NCBI RefSeq assembly: GCF_006716125.1
Contig: NZ_VFOM01000006.1
Coordinates: forward strand, 1-61,754
Direction: 5' to 3'
DNA length: 61,754 bases
Source of the DNA: Homoserinimonas aerilata
Lineage (GTDB): Bacteria > Actinomycetota > Actinomycetes > Actinomycetales > Microbacteriaceae
The position numbers and the translations under genes are program-made. The notes beneath the pieces were generated by a model, which did not search any database, had not been told where the DNA came from, and saw nothing but the letters and a program-made list of their open reading frames with translations. Shown here one piece after another: positions 17,826 through 26,031 of the stretch (position 1 is the stretch's first letter; every line of letters begins with the position of its first letter).

Positions 17826-17883
17826 GAGGCACTTTCGGCGGTTCGAGCCCACGACGGCGGGCTCAGACCCCCGAAAACGCCTC
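17826..17883. repeat. Intergenic palindrome, family C, imperfect copy (gap 17716-18053)
   Basis: The 25-nt arms at 17826-17850 and 17859-17883 pair with about five mismatches. It shares GAGGC..TTTCGG..G and CCGAAAACGCCTC with the perfect copy at 16626. This 338-bp gap contains no gene, only this element and its neighbour at 17974. Confidence 0.75.
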
Positions 17884-17973
17884 AGGTGCGATGGATGCGA
17901 CAAGTGGGGGAGAGAGACAAGCCGTCGGACGGATGCGAGGGTGTCGGCCCCGCGGTGACTGCCGCGTGGCATC

Positions 17974-18033
17974 CGAGGCGCTTTCGGCGATTCGAGCCCA
18001 CCATGGCAGCCTCAGGCCACCGAAAACGCCTCG
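17974..18033. repeat. Intergenic palindrome, family C, imperfect copy
   Basis: The arms at about 17974-17998 (CGAGGCGCTTTCGGCG) and 18009-18033 (CCGAAAACGCCTCG) pair best at their outer halves; the inner parts have diverged. It lies between the AbiEi-like start and the MATE stop. Confidence 0.7.
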
Positions 18034-18053
18034 CAACGGGGGAGGGGCGGCGG

Positions 18054-19328
18054 CTAGGCCGAGCCCGTCACGATCCAGCGGGTGCCACGCGCCCGCAGCC
18101 CCAGGGTCACCGCTCGCGCCCCCATGTAGCCGAAGCCGAAGGCCAGCCACAGCCACGGCAGCGCAGGTTCGGGCCGCGCCGCCGCGACCCACCACAGCAG
18201 CGGCAGGTACACGAGCACGTTGATGATGCCGCTCAGCGCGAGATAGCGCGCATCCCCGGCGCCGATCAGCACGCCGTCGAGCACGAAGACGTACCCGGCC
18301 AGCGGAACCCCCAGCGCCATCAGCCACAGCACCGGTGTGAGCTGGGCGTGGATGGCCGGGTCGCCCGTGAAGACGGGCCCCACGACGGGTGCGAGGAGTG
18401 CGACGAGTGCGCCGATCGCGACCCCCGAGAGCAGCCCGTGGCCGATGAGTCGCCGCGTGACGGCCGTCACCCTGGGCACCTCGGATGCGCCGAGGCCGTG
18501 CCCGATGAGCGCCTGGCCGGCGATGGCGAGGGCGTCGAGGATGAATGCGAGAGTGAAGAACAGGCTCATCACGATCTGCATGGTCGCCAGCTCGGTCACG
18601 CCGAAGCCCGTGGCGACGAACACGGTCGCCAGCAGGGCGGCCCGCAGCGATGCCGTGCGCAGCAGCAGCCACAGACCGGAGCCCGCCGCGCTTCCGACCC
18701 CGCGCAGCCCGGGCCGAAGGGTGGTCTTCTCGCGGCGGGCGCTGCGCACGGCCATCACGATGTACACGGCGGCCATGCCCCACTGGGCGATGACGGTTCC
18801 GATGGCCGAGCCGGCCACGCCGAGGCCCAGCCCGTAGATGAACAGCCAGTTGAGGGCGGCGTTCGCGCCGAAGCCGACGGTGGCGACGACGAGTGGTGTC
18901 GTCGTGTCCTGCAGGCCGCGCAGCAGCCCGGTTGCGGCGATCACGAGCAGCATGGCGGGCAGGCCCCACAGCGAGATCGACAGGTAGGTTCCTGCTGCGG
19001 CGCTCACCGCATCCGTCGCCCCGAAGAGTGAGACGAGCCAGTCGGATGTCGGCAGGCCGGCCACGACGAGGGCGGCACCGATCAGCGCCGCCAGCCACAT
19101 TCCGTCGATGCCTGCTCGGATGGCGCCCGGCCGGTCGCCCGCCCCGAGGCGTCGTGCCACGGCCGGCGTTGTCGCGTATGCGAGGAAGATGAGCAGGCCG
19201 ACGACCGTCTGCAGTATTGCGCCGGCGATGCCCAGGCCGCCCAGCGCATCCGCCCCCAGATGGCCGACCATGGCCGTGTCGAGCAGCAGGAATGCGGGCT
19301 CGGCGACGAGTGCCCCGAGCGCGGGCAC
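18054..19328 (-). CDS. MATE family efflux transporter (DinF-like), start codon anomalous
   Basis: A multidrug/toxin exporter of the MATE family with about twelve hydrophobic segments, 424 aa from GTG 19328. That start leaves no ribosome site and removes conserved residues: in-frame codons upstream continue KKQLDRDILRLAVPALGALV, the usual N-terminus of DinF-like proteins. Between an in-frame TAG just upstream and GTG 19328 there is no ATG, GTG or TTG. The best-placed candidate is ATA at 19370, or a lost ATG. It could be a gene with a rare start, a crippled gene or a sequencing error. A long palindrome lies about 50 bp upstream. Confidence 0.8.
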   Translation of the reverse strand: MPALGALVAEPAFLLLDTAMVGHLGADALGGLGIAGAILQTVVGLLIFLAYATTPAVARRLGAGDRPGAIRAGIDGMWLAALIGAALVVAGLPTSDWLVSLFGATDAVSAAAGTYLSISLWGLPAMLLVIAATGLLRGLQDTTTPLVVATVGFGANAALNWLFIYGLGLGVAGSAIGTVIAQWGMAAVYIVMAVRSARREKTTLRPGLRGVGSAAGSGLWLLLRTASLRAALLATVFVATGFGVTELATMQIVMSLFFTLAFILDALAIAGQALIGHGLGASEVPRVTAVTRRLIGHGLLSGVAIGALVALLAPVVGPVFTGDPAIHAQLTPVLWLMALGVPLAGYVFVLDGVLIGAGDARYLALSGIINVLVYLPLLWWVAAARPEPALPWLWLAFGFGYMGARAVTLGLRARGTRWIVTGSA

Positions 19329-19422
19329 GGCGAGCCGCAGGATGTCGCGGTCGAGCTGCTTCTTGTCTATGCCGAAAGCCTACTGAGCGATGCGATGGCG
19401 GCGACGCGCACGCGGTGACCGT

Positions 19423-19480
19423 GTGCGGGTTCTGTGTCGTTGTGCGTGGCAGGGCACGCACAACGACACAGAACCCGCAC
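19423..19480. repeat. Long intergenic palindrome, family G (perfect 26-nt arms)
   Basis: Perfect arms at 19423-19448 and 19455-19480, beginning GTGCGGGTTCTGTGTCGTTG, with a 6-nt loop. Outer GTGAC/GTCAC extends the stem. It lies between the uraA stop (19507) and the MATE start, both on the minus strand. It has no T-tract and is unrelated in sequence to family C. Confidence 0.88.
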
Positions 19481-19506
19481 AACGTCACACTGTGGCGGGG
19501 CGGATG

Positions 19507-20784
19507 CTACGCGTCGATGCCGCGCAGCCTGCCGATGACATCCATCAGGTGGTAGACGACGAGCGCTGCGACGGTGCCCAGGATGATGCCCGAGAACTCG
19601 GCCTGCCCGATGGAGAACACGAAGGGGGCGACGGCGACGATGATGGCGATGCCGGCGGTGAACTGGTTCTTCGCCTTGCTGAAGTCGACCTTGTTCTCGA
19701 CCCAGATGCGCACACCGATGATGCCGATGAGCCCGTACAGCGCGGTGGTGACGCCGCCGAGCACGCCCGGCGGGATGGTGAAGATGATGGCGCCGATCTT
19801 GGGGGAGAGGCCCAGGATGATCGCGGCGATTCCGGCGACCCAGTAGGCGGCGGTCGAGAAGACGCGGGTGGCGGACATGACGCCGATGTTCTCGCCGTAG
19901 GTGGTCGTGGGGGAGCCGCCGCCGATTCCGGCGATGACGGTCGCGAGGCCGTCGGCGAACAGAGCACGCCCGGTGAGCGGGTCGAGGTCGCGGCTGGTGA
20001 GCTGCCCGACTCCCTTCACATGTCCGACGTTCTCGGCGACGAGCGCGAGCACGACGGGCAGGAACATGAGGTAGATGGGCAGGTGGGCGAGGCTGAACGT
20101 GGGGGTGATGAATTCGGGGAAGCCGATCCAGGCGGCCTCCTCGACGGCCTTGAGCGCTCCCGGGTCGAGTTCGCCGGAGACGGCGGCGACGATGTAGCCG
20201 ACGACGACGCCGATGAGGATGGAGAGGCGGCCGATCATGCCCTTGAACAGCACTGTCACGAGGATCACGGCGAGGAGGGTAATGAGTGCGGTCAGCGGGG
20301 CGAGCAGGAAGTTGTTCTTCGCTGCGGGCGCCAGGTTGAAGCCGATGAGTGCGACGATCGCGCCCGAGACGACGGGCGGCATGAGCAGGTTGATCCAGCG
20401 GGTGCCGGCGAGGTGCACGATGACGCCGACGATGGCGAGCAGCGCGCCCACGATGACGACGCCGGCGAGCGCGACTCCTTTGCCCTCGGATGCGACGGCG
20501 GCGGTGATCGGGGCGATGAACGCGAACGATGACCCCAGATAGCTGGGCAGCCGGTTCTGCGTGATGAGCAGGAAGAGCAGCGTACCGATTCCCGAGAACA
20601 GCAGTGTTGTGGCGGGCGAGAAGCCGGTGAGCACGGGCACGAGGAAGGTGGCGCCGAACATGGCGACGACGTGTTGGCCGCCGAAGCCGATCGTGCGCGG
20701 CCAGCTGAGCCGCTCCTCGGGCAGGACGATCTCGGATGCGGCGACATTCTTTCCGTCGCCGTGCAGCTTCCAGGGCAGCGCCAT
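19507..20784 (-). CDS. Uracil/xanthine permease (NCS2 family)
   Basis: A 425-aa membrane transporter of the nucleobase:cation symporter-2 family, with about fourteen hydrophobic segments. Recognisable UraA-type parts are GFGGQHVVAMFGATFLVPVL near the N-terminus and SPTTTYGENIGVMSATRVFS, which carries the family motif near the substrate site. It most likely imports uracil. GAGGAGAG precedes the ATG. I see no PyrR-type leader. Confidence 0.92.
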   Translation of the reverse strand: MALPWKLHGDGKNVAASEIVLPEERLSWPRTIGFGGQHVVAMFGATFLVPVLTGFSPATTLLFSGIGTLLFLLITQNRLPSYLGSSFAFIAPITAAVASEGKGVALAGVVIVGALLAIVGVIVHLAGTRWINLLMPPVVSGAIVALIGFNLAPAAKNNFLLAPLTALITLLAVILVTVLFKGMIGRLSILIGVVVGYIVAAVSGELDPGALKAVEEAAWIGFPEFITPTFSLAHLPIYLMFLPVVLALVAENVGHVKGVGQLTSRDLDPLTGRALFADGLATVIAGIGGGSPTTTYGENIGVMSATRVFSTAAYWVAGIAAIILGLSPKIGAIIFTIPPGVLGGVTTALYGLIGIIGVRIWVENKVDFSKAKNQFTAGIAIIVAVAPFVFSIGQAEFSGIILGTVAALVVYHLMDVIGRLRGIDA

Positions 20785-20990
20785 TTCTCTCCTCGTGTTG
20801 TGCGACCCCGGGGCCGCTCAGTGTGATCGCACGCCCCATCACAGGGACTTCCCAGACAGTACTGCCGCGCGCCGCCGCACCCCGCGCGCCACGCCATCGC
20901 ACGCGCGCAGTGAGGGGCCGGGAGACGGCCTTCACGAGCATCCGGAATCGCTGGGTACGAGCCCTCAGCCCCCTCGTTTAGGGTGGACAC

Positions 20991-22949
20991 ATGACGCTCG
21001 CCTCCGGTATCGACCGCTCCGAACTCGACCCGAACATCCGACCGCAGAACGATCTGTTCCGGCACGTCAACGGCAGGTGGATCGAGCGCACGGAGATCCC
21101 CTCCGACAAGGCCCGTTACGGCTCGTTCTATGTGCTCGCGGAGGAGGCCGAGAGGGCCGTTCGCGACATCATCACCGAGTCGCAGGATGCCCGGCCGGGC
21201 ACCGAGCAGCGCAAGTTCGGCGACCTCTATGCGAGCTTTCTCGACACCGAGCGCGTGGAGGCCCTCGGCGCCGAGCCGCTGCGGCCGGCGCTCGCCGAGG
21301 TCGACGCGATCGGTTCGGTCGACGAGTTCCTGTCGACCCTGGGCCGCCTTGAGCGGCAGGGCGTGAGCGGGCTGTTCCAGCTGTTCGTCGACAACGACCC
21401 GGGTCGCCCCGACCGCTACCTGGTGTTCGTCGAGCAGGGCGGCATCGGCCTGCCCGACGAGTCGTACTTCCGTGACGAGAAGTTCGCGCAGATTCGCGAG
21501 AAGTACCGCGAATTCGTCGAGCGGATGCTCGTGCTCGCCGGAGTCGACGACGCTGCGGATGCCGCGGCGCGCGTCTTCGAGCTGGAGACCGCGATCGCCG
21601 CCCAGCACTGGGACAATGTGCGTTCGCGCGACAGCGAGGCCACCTACAACCTGCGGGCCTGGGCGGATGTCGTCGGCGACCCAGCCGCGGGCGTCGAGCT
21701 GGGCGGATGGCTCGCCGCCATGGATCCGCCCGCCGGCAGCTTCGACGAGGTCGTCGTGCGCCAGCCGAGTTTCATCGACGGGGCGCGGGAGCTGCTGACA
21801 GCCGACCGCCTGGGGGCCTGGAAGGACTGGCTGCGCTGGCAGGTCATCCGCTCGTCTGCCGCCTATCTCAGCCAGGACTTCGTCGACGCGAACTTCGACT
21901 TCTACGGCCGCACTCTCACGGGCACGCCCGAGCTGCGCGCCCGCTGGAAGCGTGGCGTCTCCCTCGTCGAGGGCGCCATGGGTGAGGCTGTGGGCCGCAT
22001 CTATGTGGAGCGTTTCTTCCCGCCGACCGCGAAGGCGGCCATGGATGTGCTCGTCGAGAACCTTATCGAGGCGTACCGTCAGTCGATCGCGACGCTGCCG
22101 TGGATGACGGAGGCGACGCGGGGGCGCGCGCTCGAGAAGCTGGAGAAGTTCACGCCCAAGATCGGCTTCCCCGTGAAGTGGCGCGACTATTCGGCGCTCG
22201 AGATCGACGCGGGCGACCTGATCGGCAATGTGCGGGCGACGAGCGAGTTCGAGTTCCAGCGCGAACTCGGCAAGATCGGCAAGCCGCTCGATCGCGACGA
22301 GTGGTTCATGACGCCGCAGACGATCAACGCGTACTACAACCCGGGTTTCAACGAGATCGTGTTCCCTGCGGCCATCCTGCAGGCCCCCTTCTTCGATGAG
22401 GGCTGGGATGCGGCAGCCAACTACGGTGCGATCGGCGCTGTCATCGGCCACGAGATCGGTCACGGCTTCGACGACCAGGGCTCCAAGTACGACGGCGACG
22501 GCCTGCTCACCGACTGGTGGACATCCGAGGATCGCGCGGCGTTCGAGGCGCTCACGGCCTCGCTCATCGCCCAGTACGACGCCCTCGCCCCGCGCCAGAC
22601 GCCCGAGCATCATGTCAACGGCGCCCTCACGATCGGCGAGAACATCGGCGACCTGGGTGGCCTCGGCATCGCCTGGAAGGCGTACCTGATCTCACTGCAG
22701 GGCGAAGAGCCGCCCGTCATCGACGGCCTGACGGGCGCCGAGCGTTTCTTCCTCTCCTGGGCGCAGGCCTGGCAGCTGAAGGCGCGCGATGAGGAGGTCA
22801 TCCGTCTGCTCTCCATCGACCCCCATTCGCCCAACGAGTTCCGCTGCAACCAGATCGTTCGCAACATCGACGAGTTCTATGAGACGTTTGATGTGACCGA
22901 GAACGACGAGCTGTGGCTTGATCCGAACGAGCGCGTCACCATCTGGTAG
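20991..22949 (+). CDS. M13 (neprilysin/PepO) family zinc metallopeptidase
   Basis: A 652-aa oligopeptidase without a signal peptide, so probably cytoplasmic. The zinc site is HEIGH within VIGHEIGHGFDDQG, and the third ligand lies in GENIGDLGG; NAYYNPGFNEIVFPA is the substrate-binding region. It cleaves peptides of limited size. A leaderless start is likely: TAGGGT (20979-20984) lies 6 nt before the ATG. The serine-hydrolase gene follows after 42 nt. Confidence 0.95.
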   Translation: MTLASGIDRSELDPNIRPQNDLFRHVNGRWIERTEIPSDKARYGSFYVLAEEAERAVRDIITESQDARPGTEQRKFGDLYASFLDTERVEALGAEPLRPALAEVDAIGSVDEFLSTLGRLERQGVSGLFQLFVDNDPGRPDRYLVFVEQGGIGLPDESYFRDEKFAQIREKYREFVERMLVLAGVDDAADAAARVFELETAIAAQHWDNVRSRDSEATYNLRAWADVVGDPAAGVELGGWLAAMDPPAGSFDEVVVRQPSFIDGARELLTADRLGAWKDWLRWQVIRSSAAYLSQDFVDANFDFYGRTLTGTPELRARWKRGVSLVEGAMGEAVGRIYVERFFPPTAKAAMDVLVENLIEAYRQSIATLPWMTEATRGRALEKLEKFTPKIGFPVKWRDYSALEIDAGDLIGNVRATSEFEFQRELGKIGKPLDRDEWFMTPQTINAYYNPGFNEIVFPAAILQAPFFDEGWDAAANYGAIGAVIGHEIGHGFDDQGSKYDGDGLLTDWWTSEDRAAFEALTASLIAQYDALAPRQTPEHHVNGALTIGENIGDLGGLGIAWKAYLISLQGEEPPVIDGLTGAERFFLSWAQAWQLKARDEEVIRLLSIDPHSPNEFRCNQIVRNIDEFYETFDVTENDELWLDPNERVTIW

Positions 22950-22991
22950 CGACCCGACGCTGCCGGATGCGCGACGCATGAAGAAGGAGAC

Positions 22992-23900
22992 GTGACGGCC
23001 CACACCCGCGATCACTCCCGTCGACGACGCACGACAGATCCGCGACCCGCGCGGCATCGTGGTGCCGACGAGATCGAGAACTTCTCGGCCAGCTTCACCG
23101 CGCTCGGTGAGCTGGCCTACGCGGGCGCGCGCGTCTCGGCGAGCGTGCTCGATCTGACGACGGGCCTGCCCCTTCTGTCGATCGATGACCGCATCGCGCT
23201 GCCGGCGGCATCCATCGGCAAGGTCCTGCTGCTGGTGGAGGCGTCTGCGCGCATGACGACGCGCGAGGCCTCCGGCTACGGCATCCTCGACAAGACGGCG
23301 GATGACCTGGTCGGCGATTCCGGCCTGTGGCGGCGGATGCAGGTGCCCACCCTGCCGATCGGCGACCTCGGCCTGCTCATCGGCAGCGTCAGCGACAATG
23401 TGGCCACGAATGTGCTTCTGCGGCAGATCGGCCTCGACGCCGTGCGGGCGCGGGCCGAGTCGCTCGGCCTCAAGCGCACCGCCCTGCTCGATGTCGTGCG
23501 CGACAAGAGGGGGCCGGATGATGCGCCGCAGTTCTCGGTCGGGGCGACGGCCGAGCTGGCGTGGCTGTTCTATGCGCTCTCCCGCGGGCAGGTGGTCGAT
23601 TCGGTGACGAGCCGCCGCGTGCTCGACTGGCTGTCGATGAACCACGACCTGTCGATGGTGGCGAGCGCCTTCGGGCTCGATCCGCTCGCGCACCGGGCGA
23701 GCAGCCACGGTCTGCAGCTGATCAACAAGACGGGCAGCGACAACGGCGTGCGGGCGGATGTCGGCCTGCTGCAGGGCAGGTCGGCGGGTGTCGCGTACGC
23801 GGTCATCGTGGAGTTCGTCGACTCGAGTCTGCAGCAGAGGCTGCGCGTGCTCGAAGCCATGCGCGCGGTCGGCCACGATCTGCTCGAGTACGTCTACTGA
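22992..23900 (+). CDS. Class A beta-lactamase-like serine hydrolase
   Basis: A 302-aa protein with all three class A serine-enzyme motifs: SxxK in AASIGK, SDN in SVSDNVATN and KTG in INKTGSDNG. It lacks a visible signal peptide or lipobox (the N-terminus is Arg/His-rich), which argues against a secreted beta-lactamase. An esterase or peptidase role inside the cell is possible. The GTG start has AAGGAG 4 nt upstream. Probably co-transcribed with the M13 peptidase. Confidence 0.85.
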   Translation: MTAHTRDHSRRRRTTDPRPARHRGADEIENFSASFTALGELAYAGARVSASVLDLTTGLPLLSIDDRIALPAASIGKVLLLVEASARMTTREASGYGILDKTADDLVGDSGLWRRMQVPTLPIGDLGLLIGSVSDNVATNVLLRQIGLDAVRARAESLGLKRTALLDVVRDKRGPDDAPQFSVGATAELAWLFYALSRGQVVDSVTSRRVLDWLSMNHDLSMVASAFGLDPLAHRASSHGLQLINKTGSDNGVRADVGLLQGRSAGVAYAVIVEFVDSSLQQRLRVLEAMRAVGHDLLEYVY

Positions 23901-23908
23901 CACCTGGC

Positions 23909-23942
23909 AGGTTGAGGAGCGACGAAGGAGCGTCTCGAAACC
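23909..23942. repeat. Inverted single copy of the GTTTCGAGACGCTC repeat
   Basis: This 34-bp segment is the exact reverse complement of the repeat unit at 9077 (AGGTTGAGGAGCGACGAAGG then AGCGTCTCGAAACC). It lies just after the serine-hydrolase stop. Confidence 0.85.
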
Positions 23943-24036
23943 TCACCCGCGTGCAACCTCCGGCTGGGAGTTTCCTGATCGCGAGGTCGAATCACGACAG
24001 TACGCTTGAAGCACCACTCAACGGAACGGAGTCACC

Positions 24037-24426
24037 GTGCGAGGCAAGATACTCATCCTGACCGGGGTTGCCGTCGGCTACGTGCTGGGCGCTCGTGCTG
24101 GCCGTGAACGCTATGAGCAGATCAAGCGTTTCACCGGCAAGCTCTGGAATGATCCCCGCGTGCAGCACCAGGTGGAGCGCGTCGAGGACTACGCGAAGGA
24201 CAAGGCGCCGGAGGTGGCCGAGTTCATCGCCGACAATGCCAAAAGGGTCGTTCGCCAGGTGAGCGGCACCGCCGGGTCGTCGTCGAAGGCCAGCACATCG
24301 AAGGCCAGCACGGCACGGACCGGTGCGTCGAAGACGAGCGCGTCGAAGACCACCGCGTCGAAGAGCAGCGCGTCACGGTCGGGTGCGTCGAAGTCCGGCA
24401 GCACGTCCTCGACCTCATCCAAGTAA
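24037..24426 (+). CDS. Small membrane-anchored protein with Ser/Lys/Thr-rich tail
   Basis: A 129-aa protein. It starts with a short hydrophobic segment (ILILTGVAVGYVLGARAG) of the YtxH-like kind, has a charged helical middle (about 25-75) and ends in a low-complexity Ala/Ser/Lys/Thr tail (about 80-129). The GTG start has GGAG 5 nt upstream. It heads a three-gene cluster with a holin-X-like and a DUF3618-like protein, a set often seen together in actinobacteria and presumed to act at the envelope; the exact role is unknown. Confidence 0.8.
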   Translation: MRGKILILTGVAVGYVLGARAGRERYEQIKRFTGKLWNDPRVQHQVERVEDYAKDKAPEVAEFIADNAKRVVRQVSGTAGSSSKASTSKASTARTGASKTSASKTTASKSSASRSGASKSGSTSSTSSK

Positions 24427-24453
24427 GCCCCCCGGCCCAGGCAGGAGGAGCCC

Positions 24454-24885
24454 ATGACCGACTACACGGATCCCGTGAAGCAGGCGCGACCGCGTAAGCG
24501 TTCGCTGTTCGAGCTGATCGCGGATGTCCCGCGACTGGTGACCGAGCTGGTGACGGCCGAGATCGAGCAGCTGAAGGCCGAGCTGGTGGCCAAGCTGAAG
24601 GCACTCGGCATCGGTGCCGGTCTTCTGGCGGGTGCCGCGATCGTGCTGATGTTCATGATCGGCGTGCTGCTCACGGCTGCGGTGCTCGCGCTGTCGCTGG
24701 TCATGCCCGGCTGGGCGGCGGCGCTCGTCGTCGCCGGTGTGCTGCTGCTGGTGGCGGCCATCCTGGCGTGGGTGGGTTATCTGAAACTGAAGGCGGGCAT
24801 CCCGCCGCTCCCGGTCGACACGATCGAGAGCGTGAAGCGCGATATCGATGTCGTCCGCGGCATCCGAAAGGGAGGAATCTCATGA
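24454..24885 (+). CDS. Phage holin family / actinobacterial holin-X-like membrane protein
   Basis: A 143-aa protein. An amphipathic N-terminal helix (LIADVPRLVTELVTAEIEQL) is followed by two membrane segments (about 52-78 and 86-108). This matches the Act_holin_X/DUF1469 family, despite whose name members are chromosomal envelope proteins and there are no phage genes nearby. AGGAGGAG precedes the ATG. Its stop overlaps the next start by 4 nt. Confidence 0.85.
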   Translation: MTDYTDPVKQARPRKRSLFELIADVPRLVTELVTAEIEQLKAELVAKLKALGIGAGLLAGAAIVLMFMIGVLLTAAVLALSLVMPGWAAALVVAGVLLLVAAILAWVGYLKLKAGIPPLPVDTIESVKRDIDVVRGIRKGGIS

Positions 24886-25136
24886 GCGACACTCAGCAGG
24901 CATTCGAGAACGGCAAGAACGCGGTGAAGGATGCGGTGCGCCGCTCCCGTGAGGAGTTGGGCGACACGCTCGACGCGATCGAGGACAAGCTCAACGTGCC
25001 CAAGCGCGCGAATGAACTCAAGGAGAGGGCGCAGCGCTCCTACGAGGAGAACCCGGTGCCGTGGATTGTGGGCGCCACGGCGGCGGTCATCGCCATCGGC
25101 GGCCTCATCGCCTGGGCGGTATTCAGCGACGACTGA
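24882..25136 (+). CDS. DUF3618-like membrane protein
   Basis: An 84-aa protein. The N-terminal helical half includes RRSREELGDTLDAIEDKLNV, typical of DUF3618, and a single membrane helix (about 58-80) ends the protein. Its ATG overlaps the stop of the preceding gene (ATGA) and GGAGG lies just upstream. Function unknown; context suggests a complex with the two preceding membrane proteins. Confidence 0.85.
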   Translation: MSDTQQAFENGKNAVKDAVRRSREELGDTLDAIEDKLNVPKRANELKERAQRSYEENPVPWIVGATAAVIAIGGLIAWAVFSDD

Positions 25137-25216
25137 GCCGACGCAGCCCCGCCACCCGAGCGTGATGGGGCGGCGCTCGTTTTTGCTCAGCAAGCCCGGC
25201 GGGGCAGTATGGGGGT

Positions 25217-25999
25217 ATGACACCCCTCCGTCCGGCGAAACCGCTCACCGGCCTGCGCGTCCTCGTTCCGCGGGGAGGCAGCTACGGCGAGAATGTGGCC
25301 GCCATCCTGCGCAGCTACGGTGCCACGGCGGTGGTCGCCCCCATGATCAATTTCGCGATGCCTGAAGATCCGGCGCCGCTGAGTTCCGCGCTCGAGCGCC
25401 TCGAGGCCGGGCACTACGACTGGTTCGTTGTCGCGAGCGGCACGACGGTGGATGTTCTCAACAGCCACGGCGTGCAGATTCCGGATTCGACGCGCATTGC
25501 CTGCGTTGGCGAGACGACGAGTGCCGCTCTGTCGCTGGCCGGCTATCCGGTGGACTTCGCGCCGGAGCTCGACAATTCGCTGCGCGGTCTCATCCGTGAG
25601 TGGCCCGAGTCGGTGAAGTCGGGCCGCGTGCTCGCCCCGCAGCCTGACCTGTCGGAGCCGAACCTGCTGGAGGGTCTCACCGATCTCGGCCTCGACGTGG
25701 ACTTCGTGGTTGCGTACCGCACCGTCGGCGTTCAGGTCTCTGAGCGCGTGGCGGCGGATGTCGCATCCGGCCGCATCGGTGCGATCCTGATCAGTTCGGG
25801 CAGCGTTGCGCGGCAGGTTCAGGCGCAGCTGGCGCCTCTGCCGGAGAAGACGATCGTCGCCTGTATCGGCCCGCGCACGGCATTCGACGCCCGCGCGGCG
25901 GGGCTGACCGTGGATCTCATCGCCGAGTCGCGCACGGCCGAGGCGCTCGTGGAGTCACTCGCCGAGCACATGCTCGTGCACGCCGACGCCTCCGGCTGA
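25217..25999 (+). CDS. hemD: Uroporphyrinogen-III synthase
   Basis: A 260-aa cytoplasmic enzyme that cyclises hydroxymethylbilane to uroporphyrinogen III in tetrapyrrole synthesis. It has a HemD-type bilobed organisation: LRVLVPRGG at the start, DWFVVASGTTVDVL, ACVGETTSAAL, ISSGSVARQVQAQL and CIGPRTAFDARAAGL. The N-terminal sequence is diverged from enteric HemD, as in other actinobacteria. No other heme genes are nearby. CAGTAT lies 6 nt before the ATG, so it may be leaderless. Confidence 0.87.
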   Translation: MTPLRPAKPLTGLRVLVPRGGSYGENVAAILRSYGATAVVAPMINFAMPEDPAPLSSALERLEAGHYDWFVVASGTTVDVLNSHGVQIPDSTRIACVGETTSAALSLAGYPVDFAPELDNSLRGLIREWPESVKSGRVLAPQPDLSEPNLLEGLTDLGLDVDFVVAYRTVGVQVSERVAADVASGRIGAILISSGSVARQVQAQLAPLPEKTIVACIGPRTAFDARAAGLTVDLIAESRTAEALVESLAEHMLVHADASG

Positions 26000-26031
26000 G
26001 CTCTCACAGGCTGCGTGCCTAGGCTGGGAAC

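Noticed and set aside
22992..23900. Acquired beta-lactamase resistance gene
   Set aside because: The three class A motifs are present, but there is no signal peptide or mobile context, so a housekeeping serine hydrolase is more likely.
24454..24885. Phage or prophage remnant suggested by a holin-like protein
   Set aside because: Holin-X-like proteins of this type are ordinary actinobacterial envelope proteins; no other phage gene, integrase or att repeat is present.
25217..25999. A complete heme biosynthesis cluster around hemD
   Set aside because: Neighbouring genes are envelope proteins and an MDR reductase; hemD is isolated here.
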